Made by a program: the position numbers and the translations under genes. A DNA stretch of 64,000 nucleotides from Paenibacillus sp. BSR1-1 (lineage in GTDB: Bacteria > Bacillota > Bacilli > Bacillales > Cytobacillaceae), in assembly GCF_030403775.1 (NCBI RefSeq), contig NZ_JAQMWQ010000020.1, forward strand, positions 40,558 to 104,557, read 5' to 3'. The notes below the pieces were generated by a model that saw only the letters and a list, made by a program, of their open reading frames with translations, searched no databases and was not told the origin of the DNA. Position 1 is the first letter of the stretch; each line of letters opens with the position of its first letter. This document shows, in pieces, positions 33,256 to 42,124 of the stretch.

Positions 33256-34023
33256 GTGGGTGTTTCAGTGGAGTCATTGAATAAATCATTCATTAAACAG
33301 CATAAAAAAACCCAAGTATTACAAAATGTAAATTTCCAAATAAAACAAGGCGAATTCGTAACCGTTATCGGACCGAGCGGATGTGGTAAGAGTACACTAT
33401 TGAAGCTTATTGCGGGTCTTGATAACGAATATGAAGGATCTATTAAAATCAATAACCAAGAAATTGCAGGGCCAGGCATCAAACAAGGATTTGTTTTCCA
33501 GGAACACCGCCTCTTCCCTTGGCTGACGGTGGAGAGGAACATTGCAGCTGATTTATCCCTCAAAGACCCTAATGTCCGTAAAAGAGTGGATGAACTCATT
33601 GAAATTGTAAGATTGAAAGGATTTGAAAAAGCATATCCAAAGGAGCTTTCAGGAGGGATGTCACAACGGGTGGCGATTGCTAGAGCATTATTGAGGGATC
33701 CAGAAGTACTGCTGCTGGATGAACCGTTCGGTGCACTTGATGCCTTTACCCGAACACATTTACAGGATGTGCTGTTAGATATTTGGCAACAGAAAAAAAC
33801 AACTATGATTCTAGTTACGCATGACATTGACGAATCTATTTATCTTGCTGATCGAGTCGTAATCATGAGTGCAAGACCAGGTCAAATCAGCAATATTATT
33901 CCCATCGATTTACCGCATCAACGTAAAAGAGCGAGTAAGTCATTTCAGGAATTTAGACAAAAGGTACTAAGTGAATTTGAGAAAGTAGAAGAACTTCAGT
34001 TGATTGAAGGCTCAGGTATTTAA
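33256..34023 (+). CDS. ssuB: Aliphatic sulfonate ABC transporter, ATPase
   Basis: 255 residues with Walker A GPSGCGKST (about 39-47), Q-loop 'GFVFQEHRLFPWLTV', signature LSGGMSQR, Walker B VLLLDEP and H-loop THD, all intact. It energises sulfonate import with SsuA and SsuC. Start is GTG behind AGGAGGAGAAGGATC. First gene of ssuBACED; the ATPase-first order matches Bacillus. Confidence 0.93.
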   Translation: MGVSVESLNKSFIKQHKKTQVLQNVNFQIKQGEFVTVIGPSGCGKSTLLKLIAGLDNEYEGSIKINNQEIAGPGIKQGFVFQEHRLFPWLTVERNIAADLSLKDPNVRKRVDELIEIVRLKGFEKAYPKELSGGMSQRVAIARALLRDPEVLLLDEPFGALDAFTRTHLQDVLLDIWQQKKTTMILVTHDIDESIYLADRVVIMSARPGQISNIIPIDLPHQRKRASKSFQEFRQKVLSEFEKVEELQLIEGSGI

Positions 34024-34038
34024 AGGAGGATGGAATAG

Positions 34039-35064
34039 ATGTTTAAAAAGTTTAAGGTTTCTTTATTAATAGTTACAGCCATTATGATAGGGATTTTATC
34101 GGGATGCTCATCAAAAACGACAACAGCGAATACAGCTGCAGGAAAGAAAGGAAACCTGACAGTAAACATAGGAATCCAACAAAGCTTGGGACCGTTATTG
34201 ATTGCCAAGCAAAAAGGTTGGTTCGAAGAAGAATTTAAAAAGGTTGGTGTAAAAGTAAACTGGACAGTATTCCAAAGCGGTCCACCGCATTTCGAAGCAA
34301 TGGCAGCTAATCGATTGGACTTTGGTGCAGTTGGCAATTCACCTGTAATTGCAGGGCAGGCAGCAAATATTCAGTTTAAGGAAATTGCAAGTTCTAGCGA
34401 TGGGCTTAAAGGAAACGCGATTCTTGTTCGTAAAGACAGTCCGTTAAAAACATTAAAGGATTTAAAAGGGAAAAAAATTGCAGTGGCAAAAGGAAGCAGT
34501 GGATTCAATGTACTGTACCGTGCTTTGGAAAAAGCTGGTTTGAAGCCTGGTGATGTAGAAATTATCCAATTGCAGCCAGATGAAGCACAGCCGGCGTTTG
34601 AATCAGGAGCAGTTGATGCTTGGTCCATCTGGGAGCCTTTTGTTTCACTACAGACTTTAAAGAAAAACGCAAGAATACTAGCAGATGGTAAATCATTGAA
34701 TGTTTATTCACCGGGATTCGTCATTGCACGTACAGAATTTGCTAAAGAGCATCCTGATCTTGTTGTCCGCTTTCTAAAAGTATACGAAAAAGCGCGTTTA
34801 TTTGAAAAAGAGAACCGTGACGATGCAATCGATTTGTATGCAAATGCTAAAAAAATTGATAAGGATGTCATAAGCAATGTACTCGAAAATAATGAATCTC
34901 TTAATCTTCCAATATCTGAAGACATCATTAAAGCACAGCAGGAAACAGCAGATTTCCAGTATTCTCTTAAAGCAATTACAAATAAAATCGATACATCAAA
35001 GGTAGTCGATAATTCGTACATTAAGAAGGCATTAAAGGAACTGAAGGAAGAAAAAACGAAGTGA
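34039..35064 (+). CDS. ssuA: Aliphatic sulfonate-binding lipoprotein
   Basis: 341 residues with a lipoprotein signal (ILSGCSS, lipidated Cys at 23) and a SsuA/NMT1-type periplasmic-binding fold ('VNIGIQQSLGPLLIAKQKGW', 'FQSGPPHFEAMAANRLDFGA', 'ESGAVDAWSIWEPFV'). It catches sulfonates outside the membrane for SsuBC. AAGGAGGATGGAATAG precedes the ATG; the gene follows ssuB by 15 nt. Confidence 0.93.
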   Translation: MFKKFKVSLLIVTAIMIGILSGCSSKTTTANTAAGKKGNLTVNIGIQQSLGPLLIAKQKGWFEEEFKKVGVKVNWTVFQSGPPHFEAMAANRLDFGAVGNSPVIAGQAANIQFKEIASSSDGLKGNAILVRKDSPLKTLKDLKGKKIAVAKGSSGFNVLYRALEKAGLKPGDVEIIQLQPDEAQPAFESGAVDAWSIWEPFVSLQTLKKNARILADGKSLNVYSPGFVIARTEFAKEHPDLVVRFLKVYEKARLFEKENRDDAIDLYANAKKIDKDVISNVLENNESLNLPISEDIIKAQQETADFQYSLKAITNKIDTSKVVDNSYIKKALKELKEEKTK

Positions 35065-35076
35065 GGTGGTTTTGAG

Positions 35077-35946
35077 ATGAGCAAAGCAAAACTAGCATTT
35101 CCATCGGAAAATTTGGAGAGTAAATTTAGGAATCCTGCAGTTACGAAACAGACGAAGAGCACTAAATTCCAAGGCTCTGCATTAATAATGGCACGCGGCT
35201 TGGTGTTACCCATTATTATAGTAGTTGTATGGCAGTCGGCAGGATCGCTTTTACATGTATCTAATACGATATTACCTACACCTTTAGATATTTTTCAGTC
35301 CTTTCTGGAATTAGCTAGAACAGGTGAATTATTTGGGCATATAAAAATTAGCGTTTTTCGTGCTTTCATCGGATTTATATTAGGTGCAAGTTTGGGTCTT
35401 CTATTTGGGACGTTAACCGGCCTTTCTAATAAAGCAGAGCATTTTGTTGATCCTTCATTGCAAATGTTACGAACCGTGCCCCATTTAGCATTAGCACCAT
35501 TATTTATTCTATGGTTCGGTTTAGGAGAATTATCAAAGGAATTGTTAATTGCACTAGGAGCATTTTTCCCCCTATATGTAAATACATTATTGGGCATTCG
35601 CGGAGTGGATAAAAAATTATTTGATGTAGCACGCATTTTGGAATTTAGTAGATGGAATCAAGTAACCAAACTAATTTTTCCGGCTGCTCTCCCCAATATT
35701 TTACTTGGGGTTCGCCTATCCTTAGGTGCTGCTTGGCTGGGATTAGTGGTTTCCGAATTGATGGGGGCAAGCGAAGGAATCGGCTATTTGATCATGGATG
35801 CAAGACAATTTACCCGCACCGAGGTTGTTTTTGTCGGAATTATTATCTTCGCTCTTGGCGGTAAATTAGGTGATTCGCTTGTTCGTGTATTAGAGTCAAG
35901 ATTCTTAAAATGGCGTGATAGTTATCAGGGAGAAAATGCTGCTTAA
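35077..35946 (+). CDS. ssuC: Aliphatic sulfonate ABC transporter, permease
   Basis: 289 residues. After a long hydrophilic N-terminal stretch (about 1-38) it has six membrane spans and the binding-protein-dependent permease motif 'RGVDKKLFDVARILEFSRWN' (EAA loop). It pairs with SsuB and SsuA. GAGGTGGTTTTGAG precedes the ATG; 12 nt after ssuA. Confidence 0.92.
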   Translation: MSKAKLAFPSENLESKFRNPAVTKQTKSTKFQGSALIMARGLVLPIIIVVVWQSAGSLLHVSNTILPTPLDIFQSFLELARTGELFGHIKISVFRAFIGFILGASLGLLFGTLTGLSNKAEHFVDPSLQMLRTVPHLALAPLFILWFGLGELSKELLIALGAFFPLYVNTLLGIRGVDKKLFDVARILEFSRWNQVTKLIFPAALPNILLGVRLSLGAAWLGLVVSELMGASEGIGYLIMDARQFTRTEVVFVGIIIFALGGKLGDSLVRVLESRFLKWRDSYQGENAA

Positions 35947-36064
35947 ACATTCATGGGGTTAAGGGAATAAAAGAAGATTGCTAGTGTTTAAACGATGGAA
36001 TTACTAAAACTTTAAGGATTAATCTAATTACTATTATTTTGTCCTAAAAAGAGGAGAGATGTTT

Positions 36065-36616
36065 ATGTCAAATATCGTTATTATTTCTGGCAGCCCTACT
36101 ACTTTATCTCGTTCGTCTGCTATCTCTGCATTTTTGGAAAGTATTCTTATAAAGGAAGGAAATCAAGTAAGTACGATTACTGTCCGTAATCTGCCTCCAG
36201 AAGATTTAATATATGCAAATTTTAATAGTCCAGCCATTCAACAAGCAAAATTGCTAGTGGAACAAGCAGAAGCAGTGATCATTGTAAGTCCAGTGTATAA
36301 GGCGAGTTATCCAGGAGTTTTAAAAACCTTTTTAGATTTGCTCCCTGAAAAAGGTCTTGAAGGTAAAATCGTATTTCCAGTTGCAACCGGAGGTACTTAT
36401 GCGCATCTTTTATCACTTGAATACTCATTTAAGCCTCTCTTATCCGTTCTTGGTGCAAGAGAAAGTGTAGAGTCTGTATATATGGTAGATTCACAATTTA
36501 CCTATTCTGGAAAAGAGATTACTTTTGTAGATTCTGAAATTGAGCAAAGGCTGAAATCTGCTATCGGCCAATTACTGGGACGATTGCAACGAAAAGAATT
36601 ACAAGAAATTCGATAA
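36065..36616 (+). CDS. ssuE: NADPH-dependent FMN reductase
   Basis: 183 residues with a flavodoxin-like fold: 'VIISGSPTTLSRSSAISAFL' binds FMN phosphate, and 'VIIVSPVYKASYPGVLKTFL' is the family hallmark. It supplies FMNH2 to the monooxygenase SsuD. The ATG at 36065 has GAGGAGAG 6 nt upstream; an ATG at 36059 directly abuts that site. Confidence 0.9.
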   Translation: MSNIVIISGSPTTLSRSSAISAFLESILIKEGNQVSTITVRNLPPEDLIYANFNSPAIQQAKLLVEQAEAVIIVSPVYKASYPGVLKTFLDLLPEKGLEGKIVFPVATGGTYAHLLSLEYSFKPLLSVLGARESVESVYMVDSQFTYSGKEITFVDSEIEQRLKSAIGQLLGRLQRKELQEIR

Positions 36617-36672
36617 ACAAAAAATGAACGATATTTAGTTAAAAAAACTAATAACATAAAGGGAGTGTAAAA

Positions 36673-37809
36673 ATGGAAGTATTATGGTTCATTCCAACTC
36701 ATGGTGACAGCCGGTATTTAGGAACAACAAAGGGAGGACGCTTGGCTGATTTTTCTTACTTTCGTCAGATCGCTCAAGCGGCTGATCGACTTGGATATAC
36801 AGGGGTATTAATTCCAACAGGAAGATCGTGTGAGGATCCATGGACATTAGCGTCATCATTGGCTGCTGTAACAGAAAGATTGAAATTTTTGATTGCTGTC
36901 CGGCCGGGAATAATGACTCCTTCTGTTGCAGCGAGAATGACTTCCACAGTGGATCGCATTTCGGATGGACGTCTTCTAATTAATGTCGTCACGGGTGGTG
37001 ATCCAGTAGAATTAGCTGGTGACGGAGTATTCCTTTCTCATGATGAACGTTACGAAGTAACAGATGAATTTTTAACGGTCTGGCGTAACCTTTTAGAAGG
37101 AAAAGAGGTTCAATTTGATGGGAAGCACGTGAAAATTGAAGGCGGGAAACTGCTTTTTCCACCTGTTCAGCATCCGCATCCTCCTATCTATTTTGGCGGT
37201 TCATCGCCAGCTGGCCAAGCAGTTGCGGCAAAACATACAGACGTTTACTTAACATGGGGAGAACCTCCTGCACAAGTGGAACAAAAAATAAAAGAAGTTC
37301 GCCGTTTAGCTGAACAAGAAGGAAGAACAGTACGATTTGGCATCCGATTACACGTAATCGTAAGAGAAACGGAAGAAGAAGCATGGGAAGCGGCTGATAG
37401 TTTAATTAAATATGTAGATCAGGAGACGATTGAGGCAGCACAACGTACTTTAGCCCGTCAAGATTCTGTTGGGCAGAAGAGAATGATGAAGCTGCATAAG
37501 GGTGGAAGAGAGACGCTGGAAATAAGCCCGAACCTTTGGGCAGGGGTTGGTCTCGTTCGTGGTGGTGCTGGAACAGCACTTGTGGGAAATCCAACACAAG
37601 TGGCGGAGAGGATGAATGAATATTCTGCGTTAGGTATCGATACCTTTATTTTATCCGGATATCCACATTTGGAAGAAGCATATCAATTTGCAGAGTTAGT
37701 ATTTCCGCATTTACCGTTGAAAAAAAGAGACACTATTAACACCACTCAACTAAACAATCAGCCTATTGGAGAAATCATTGCTAATCAATTAGTTCCTGAA
37801 AAAGTTTAA
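36673..37809 (+). CDS. ssuD: FMNH2-dependent alkanesulfonate monooxygenase
   Basis: 378 residues of the bacterial luciferase-like family, matching SsuD closely: 'MEVLWFIPTHGDSRYLGTTK', 'GYTGVLIPTGRSCEDPWTLA', 'NVVTGGDPVELAGDG' and 'LWAGVGLVRGGAGTALVG'. It releases sulfite from C-S bonds of alkanesulfonates for sulfur supply. GGGAGTGTAAAA precedes the ATG. Last gene of the operon, with a hairpin at 37825. Confidence 0.95.
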   Translation: MEVLWFIPTHGDSRYLGTTKGGRLADFSYFRQIAQAADRLGYTGVLIPTGRSCEDPWTLASSLAAVTERLKFLIAVRPGIMTPSVAARMTSTVDRISDGRLLINVVTGGDPVELAGDGVFLSHDERYEVTDEFLTVWRNLLEGKEVQFDGKHVKIEGGKLLFPPVQHPHPPIYFGGSSPAGQAVAAKHTDVYLTWGEPPAQVEQKIKEVRRLAEQEGRTVRFGIRLHVIVRETEEEAWEAADSLIKYVDQETIEAAQRTLARQDSVGQKRMMKLHKGGRETLEISPNLWAGVGLVRGGAGTALVGNPTQVAERMNEYSALGIDTFILSGYPHLEEAYQFAELVFPHLPLKKRDTINTTQLNNQPIGEIIANQLVPEKV

Positions 37810-37824
37810 AAATATATATTAGTG

Positions 37825-37856
37825 AAAAGGGAGGAGGACATAGACCTCTTCCTTTT
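37825..37856 (+). terminator. Terminator of the ssu operon
   Basis: AAAAGGGAGGAGG and CCTCTTCCTTTT pair with small mismatches shortly after ssuD. Confidence 0.6.
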
Positions 37857-37970
37857 GTTATAAATAACAATATATATTTCTGCAAGTAACGTGTGCTTGA
37901 TTTTAAGAAAGGGTTGCTGAGGTGATCCTTTTTTATTGTACTAATGGGGCAGGTTAGTACAATAAGAAAT

Positions 37971-38003
37971 AAGACTAGCTTGTTTAACCTTTAAGCTAGT
38001 CTT
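37971..38003. terminator. Hairpin between ssu and the repeat-protein gene
   Basis: Perfect AAGACTAGCTT / AAGCTAGTCTT arms; may end transcription from either side. The rest of 37860-38108 shows nothing recognisable. Confidence 0.65.
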
Positions 38004-38108
38004 TATACTACCCATATTTTTAAAAGTGGTAGTCATGGTTGTGTTCTTGAAATTAATAAAAAGTGTCCGAACCTTACAATTTGATTCAACGTGGATTGAC
38101 CGATGTCT

Positions 38109-38630
38109 TTAGGAACGACGACCGGTGCCGCGACGACCAGTGTTGCGACGACCAGTGTTGCGACGACCAGTGCCGCGACGACCAGTGCCACGACTAGTGC
38201 CACGACCAGTGCCACGGCCAGTGCCACGACCAGTGCCACGGCCAGTGCCACGACCAGTGCCACGGCCAGTGCCACGGCCAGTGCCACGGCCAGTGCCACG
38301 GCCAGTGCCACGACCAGTGTCACGACCAGTGCCACGACCAGTGCCACGGCCAGTGCCACGACCAGTGCCACGACCAGTGCCACGACCAGTGCCACGACCA
38401 GTGTCACGACCAGTGCCACGGCCAGTGCCACGACCAGTGCCACGGCCAGTGCCACGACCAGTGCCACGACCAGTGCCACGACCAGTGCCACGACCAGTGC
38501 CACGGCCAGTGCCACGACCAGTGCCACGACCTTTGCGGGAATAAGGGCTTTGATGCATAAAATCGCCTAATCCAATTTTTTCAGCTTCTTTAATTGCTTC
38601 TTGGATCTCTAATGCTGAATATCCATTCAA
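38109..38630 (-). CDS. Arg-Gly-Thr-Gly repeat protein
   Basis: About 173 residues. A unique N-terminus of roughly 33 residues ('NGYSALEIQEAIKEAEKIGL', then GDFMHQSPYSRK) is predicted helical, and the rest is a polymer of G-R-G-T tetrads (about 28, with two GRDT and one SRGT) ending in five G-R-R-x-T-like pentads and a stop. It is extremely basic and has no membrane segment or signal peptide. AAAGGAGG lies 8 nt before the TTG start, which argues for real translation of this frame. Function unknown; a nucleic-acid binding, spore-coat or structural role is possible. Confidence 0.75.
   Translation of the reverse strand: MNGYSALEIQEAIKEAEKIGLGDFMHQSPYSRKGRGTGRGTGRGTGRGTGRGTGRGTGRGTGRGTGRGTGRGTGRDTGRGTGRGTGRGTGRGTGRGTGRGTGRDTGRGTGRGTGRGTGRGTGRGTGRGTGRGTGRGTGRGTGRGTSRGTGRRGTGRRNTGRRNTGRRGTGRRS
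38117..38537. repeat. 12-bp tandem repeat inside the RGTG gene
   Basis: On the plus strand CCAGTGCCACG[AG] repeats in tandem over most of the region, shifting to 15-bp units near the left end. Third-position differences such as CGA/CGG and GTC/GCC mark individual units. All six frames stay open over long stretches because the repeat is a multiple of three and lacks stops. Confidence 0.95.
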
Positions 38631-38818
38631 TGAAAACACCTCCTTTTGTTCTTACATAACTGCATGAAAGAGAAATGAACCTTTCATTGTTACATCGTAT
38701 GGTACGAGCTTTTTTTTGAATGAGACAGGCGTTTATAATTTAAATAAATATTTTCCGAAAAATGACTACTTTGTGAAATTTTTTACTTAAACTATCGGGA
38801 TGCTTGAGTCCAAAAAAT

Positions 38819-38844
38819 AAAAGCGTGGATAAACCCACGCTTTT
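38819..38844 (-). terminator. Terminator of the Fsr-like gene
   Basis: AAAAGCGTGG (38819-38828) and CCACGCTTTT (38835-38844). Confidence 0.8.
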
Positions 38845-38876
38845 AACATTAGATGTGTTTAAAAGAACGTAATCTT

Positions 38877-40064
38877 TCATTCATTTGCCAATCTATCATT
38901 TGGCAAGAAGAAGGCAAGAATGGAACCCGCTAATGGAAGCAGGGAAAGGATCGTAAAAACGGCAGCTACGCCAAAGACATCTGAAATGCCTCCCATGAAG
39001 ACAGAACCAATCCCGCCAGCCCCAACACCGAATCCAATCGATAGACCAGAAGCCAACCCAATATTTTTAGGTAACATGTGTTGCATATAAACAACACTTA
39101 CTGAAAAAGAAGAAAGAACGCAAAATCCGAAAAATAACAGATCAATAATTGACAATACCCCATGTAAATAGGGAAAAATAATGGCAAAAGGCGTAGCAAG
39201 TAACATAGAGGTGACAAGTAATCGTTTCATCCCTATTTTGTCCGACCAAATCCCGCCAAAAAAAGTACCAAGTGCCCCTGCGCCAACAAAGACAAAACTA
39301 AGTATTTCGGACTGTTGGATCGATAAATCATGCAAATAGAAAGGTAAAAAGATGACAACTCCTATTTGGCACCAGGAACGTAAAATGATGACGCCGCAAA
39401 GTATGGCTGCTCCCATTATATTGTTGGTTCCTTTTAATTCCTTTTTACGAATAACATTGGATGACTGTAATTTTTGTCCTAACCATGGAAGGATTTGTCC
39501 AGTCAAAAAGATAGAAAGGATGGCGACAGGGATGAGCCAAAGGAGTCCGTGGATTCCCGAATGTGTGACATAAACGGAAACTAACAAAGGACCGAAAGCT
39601 TGTCCAGAATTACCACCTACTTGAAAAATGGCTTGAGCCAATCCCTTTTTAGAACCGGCAGCAAGATGGGTCCCGCGAGAAGCTTCGGGATGAAAGGCAC
39701 CGGAACCAAGTCCTGAAATAGAAATAAAGAATAGCAGCCATGGAAGTGATGGTGCAAGACCAGTTAAGGCTAGACCCATAATGGAACAAAAAACGCCTGC
39801 CGGAAACAGCCAAACTCTAGGTTTGCGATCCGCTAACATCCCGAAAAGAGGCTGTGAAACGGATGATGTTAAATACGAGAGTAAAACCACTAAAGTAGAC
39901 TGGGTGTAATTCAAATGAAAAAAATGTTTGTATAATACCACTAAAGCTGGAACCATTCCCGTGGTCACTAAATCATTCAAAAAGTGTGCTCCAGAGAAAG
40001 TATAAACAGCTCGACGAAAAAGAGGTTCTTCACTTTTGACCATTGGTTGGGGCGCTGTTGCCAA
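38877..40064 (-). CDS. MFS exporter, fosmidomycin resistance (Fsr) type
   Basis: About 395 residues, 12 membrane spans. The N-terminal 'SGAHFLNDLVTTGMVPALVV' and 'SSVSQPLFGMLADRKPRVWL' are typical of the Fsr family, which exports fosmidomycin and other compounds. 'FHPEASRGTHLAAGSKKG' is a further family block. A TTG start at 40064 is preferred with AGGAG 9 nt upstream; the ATG at 40073 abuts that site. Natural substrate unknown. Confidence 0.88.
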   Translation of the reverse strand: MATAPQPMVKSEEPLFRRAVYTFSGAHFLNDLVTTGMVPALVVLYKHFFHLNYTQSTLVVLLSYLTSSVSQPLFGMLADRKPRVWLFPAGVFCSIMGLALTGLAPSLPWLLFFISISGLGSGAFHPEASRGTHLAAGSKKGLAQAIFQVGGNSGQAFGPLLVSVYVTHSGIHGLLWLIPVAILSIFLTGQILPWLGQKLQSSNVIRKKELKGTNNIMGAAILCGVIILRSWCQIGVVIFLPFYLHDLSIQQSEILSFVFVGAGALGTFFGGIWSDKIGMKRLLVTSMLLATPFAIIFPYLHGVLSIIDLLFFGFCVLSSFSVSVVYMQHMLPKNIGLASGLSIGFGVGAGGIGSVFMGGISDVFGVAAVFTILSLLPLAGSILAFFLPNDRLANE

Positions 40065-40289
40065 CGTAAACATCTCCTCTTAATGAAATATTTTAATTTA
40101 TATAAGAAATAGTTAATTTCATTGTACCACGAGCTTGCTCTAGCAATTGGTTTCTTCAAACTAAAATTGCCTTCCGTTCTATCCATTCACTGTAATTTAT
40201 ATCATTTTCAACAAGTTCTCTAATAGCTTCATACTCTATCATTTTTTGAGTATATGTCAGATGAATTTAAGTGTAAAGTCCAGACAAAA

Positions 40290-40313
40290 AGGAGTGCCAT
40301 CAAAGGCACCCCG
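40290..40313 (-). terminator. Hairpin after the gene at 40351
   Basis: GGAGTGCC / GGCACCCC with one mismatch; on the minus strand a T-run follows. Confidence 0.6.
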
Positions 40314-40350
40314 TCGACCTTAATCAAATACTTTTTTGCTAGGAGTTTTT

Positions 40351-40749
40351 CTACTCACAATCGGATGCTTTGAATGAACTTTTATTTACTGTGAAATCAC
40401 CATTTGCATTCCTAGTGAAGTGGACAGTCATCCGAATAAAGAAGGTAGGAGCTCCATGTGTCCCCACTACTTTTAAGTCCATCACACTGGTGAATTCTTC
40501 CGGAAACGGTGGTCTAAAGTTTTGTTCTGCATTGTTTACTTGAATAAGACGGTAACGAGCTCCCGTTGTAGCACCAATTCCTTGAGAACCTTGGGTGTTC
40601 AGATGGTTGGTAATATGCTCACCACCATTTTTATCGAATGTCTCAGTTATAATAAAATGCAATACACCCGAAAAATTGACTATTTCTCCGGTACATGGAT
40701 TTTCTAATCCAAAATTGTCCGGTATTCTTATATTAACAACGTTTGCCAT
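40351..40749 (-). CDS. Conserved-looking protein of unknown function
   Basis: 132 residues, no signal peptide or membrane span, with alternating beta-like stretches: 'GEIVNFSGVLHFIITETFDK', 'GIGATTGARYRLIQVNNAEQ' and 'APTFFIRMTVHFTRNANGDF'. Two Cys (in 'ENPCTGE' and the terminal 'SDCE') could form a disulfide. AGAAGGGATG precedes the ATG. I do not recognise the family. Confidence 0.7.
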   Translation of the reverse strand: MANVVNIRIPDNFGLENPCTGEIVNFSGVLHFIITETFDKNGGEHITNHLNTQGSQGIGATTGARYRLIQVNNAEQNFRPPFPEEFTSVMDLKVVGTHGAPTFFIRMTVHFTRNANGDFTVNKSSFKASDCE

Positions 40750-40902
40750 TTTCTTACATCCCTTCTACTATTTTTAGGTCAGATCTTTAATAATCAAACC
40801 TATTAATATAGTATTAGTGTTTTCTATTAATGTAAGAGCATTTGTATCAGTAATTAAGCAATTTTTTCCTTATATTGTATAGAGGCGAAACGGGGCTGTT
40901 TA

Positions 40903-41151
40903 GTGGAAAAAGGAATTTACATACGTAGTAGAGAATATATGGAAAATACATATAAATTTAAAAAGGTTGGGGTTAAGGAGTTAATGTTAGAATTTTTATT
41001 AGTTGCATTAATATTATCATTTTTTGGGTTTCATAAGGTTTTCATCGTAGGTATAAAGGAATTACTTAACAAAGAGGTTACAAAAACTAGTTATTATCTT
41101 ATTTTTGCTTTGATTGGAGTTCTTTATGATTTTATAAAATTATTTAAATAA
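40903..41151 (+). CDS. Small membrane protein of unknown function
   Basis: 82 residues from a GTG start with GGGG about 7 nt upstream. It has two hydrophobic spans ('LMLEFLLVALILSFFGFHKV' and 'SYYLIFALIGVLYDFIKLF'). An ATG at 40939 is an alternative start. No relative recognised. Confidence 0.5.
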   Translation: MEKGIYIRSREYMENTYKFKKVGVKELMLEFLLVALILSFFGFHKVFIVGIKELLNKEVTKTSYYLIFALIGVLYDFIKLFK

Positions 41152-41163
41152 CCCATTATTACA

Positions 41164-41241
41164 ATGGCAAATTGTTTTATTGGAGGCGGAGCTCCTGTTG
41201 TTGAGCAATTTTCTTCAAAGCCAAAAAGGCGGTGGAAGTGA
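41164..41241 (+). CDS. Possible 25-residue peptide
   Basis: MANCFIGGGAPVVEQFSSKP then KRRWK and TGA. No ribosome site before its ATG. Its stop overlaps the ATG of the next peptide (TGATG), suggesting translational coupling if real. Confidence 0.3.
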   Translation: MANCFIGGGAPVVEQFSSKPKRRWK

Positions 41242-41330
41242 TGAGTTTCGCTTCATGGTTTGCTATAGGCATTGGGGTAGCAGTCGCGATAGGTCTATTC
41301 GGTGGTAAATCAAAACGGAAGAAAAAATAA
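41241..41330 (+). CDS. 29-residue hydrophobic peptide with lysine-rich tail
   Basis: MSFASWFAIGIGVAVAIGLF followed by GGKSKRKKK. One membrane helix and a strongly basic C-terminus, the build of small membrane peptides, holins or type I toxins. AGGCGGTGGAAGTG precedes the ATG, and a terminator follows at 41335, which favours a real gene. Confidence 0.5.
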   Translation: MSFASWFAIGIGVAVAIGLFGGKSKRKKK

Positions 41331-41334
41331 AGAG

Positions 41335-41359
41335 GCACTCGAAAATGAGTGTTTTTTTC
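41335..41359 (+). terminator. Terminator after the small peptide
   Basis: GCACTC / GAGTGT arms followed by seven T residues. Confidence 0.75.
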
Positions 41360-41401
41360 GTTAAATAACATAATTGATTTGCGGTTCTGAAGGGGCAAGA
41401 T

Positions 41402-41720
41402 ATGACTATATATGTGCCTTCCCGTAGTAGACAATTGATAAAGGAGAATTTCCCTGCTATGTTTGATTACTTAAATAAAGCAAGATTAATAAAAGATGAT
41501 ATAAAAAAGATTTTTCTGGTATGAGACTGATTCTGTTTACAAGTATTCTCCCAATCTAAATCGAGTGCATGCTGATACCACAACAACTCATGTTCTTTAT
41601 TCAAAAAAGAGGGATATAGTGATAGTACCTTTGAATGAGGTAGCGCAATACTTAACAGGAAGCTCCCCATACAGTAATTTCCTTACTTACGTTGAAGAAA
41701 CGATTAAGCAAAATTCTTAA
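41402..41720 (+). pseudogene. Frameshifted small gene
   Basis: Behind AAGGGGCAAGAT, an ATG at 41402 opens a frame reading 'MTIYVPSRSRQLIKENFPAM' to '...IKKIFLV' and a TGA near 41520. One base on, the next frame continues 'YETDSVYKYSPNLNRVHADT' to '...YVEETIKQNS' and TAA at 41718. Together they would make about 106 residues. A +1 shift is needed. The A-AAA-AAG upstream would give a -1 shift, so a mutation is more likely than programmed frameshifting. No family recognised. Confidence 0.6.
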
Positions 41721-41751
41721 ATTATAAAGGTATCACCTAAAAGAATCATTT

Positions 41752-42082
41752 CCTTCGACATTCTTCTAACGTATTTTGAGAGAAGAAATAAGGATGGATG
41801 CGGGCAGAAGCCCAAGTTAATTAAACGTCTGATTAAAGGCGAAGAATCGGGAATCTTATTGAATTCTGTCAGTTATTTGAAAATTTGTCTTTTTTACAAG
41901 GTTGATGCGATTTTTTCTGTTATTTGATAAACATTTTTCGATTGGATTTCATTCAATAAAGCCCTCTATAGCGCGGTTATTCATGGTTTTAATCAAACGA
42001 TTAATTAATATAGCACATAGGGAATTTCCCCGAAAATAATCGATTGGTGTGGAAAAACGAATGGCTTAGGATAGAAATAATT
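41752..42082 (+). repeat. Dispersed ~330-bp intergenic element, copy 2
   Basis: Colinear with 12842-13175 over its length, with the same left end (CTTCGACATTCTT), palindromes at 41817-41836 (TTAATTAAACG-TCTGATTAA) and 41989-42008 (AATCAAACGATTAATT), and TATAGCACATA. It ends about 40 bp before the gene at 42125. Confidence 0.75.
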
Positions 42083-42124
42083 GGGTTTTTATGGTAAAAT
42101 GAACCCAAAAAAAGGAGGGAGATT

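Noticed and set aside
38117..38537. CRISPR-like repetitive region
   Set aside because: Units of 12 bp are contiguous without spacers; it is a coding tandem repeat.
38125..38544. Plus-strand Pro-Arg or Ala-Thr-Ser repeat proteins
   Set aside because: These frames are open only because the 12-bp unit lacks stops; the minus frame alone has a unique N-terminus and ribosome site.
41490..41525. Programmed -1 frameshift at A-AAA-AAG
   Set aside because: The slippery site is in frame, but a -1 shift leads to a poor frame; the coding sequence continues in the +1 frame.
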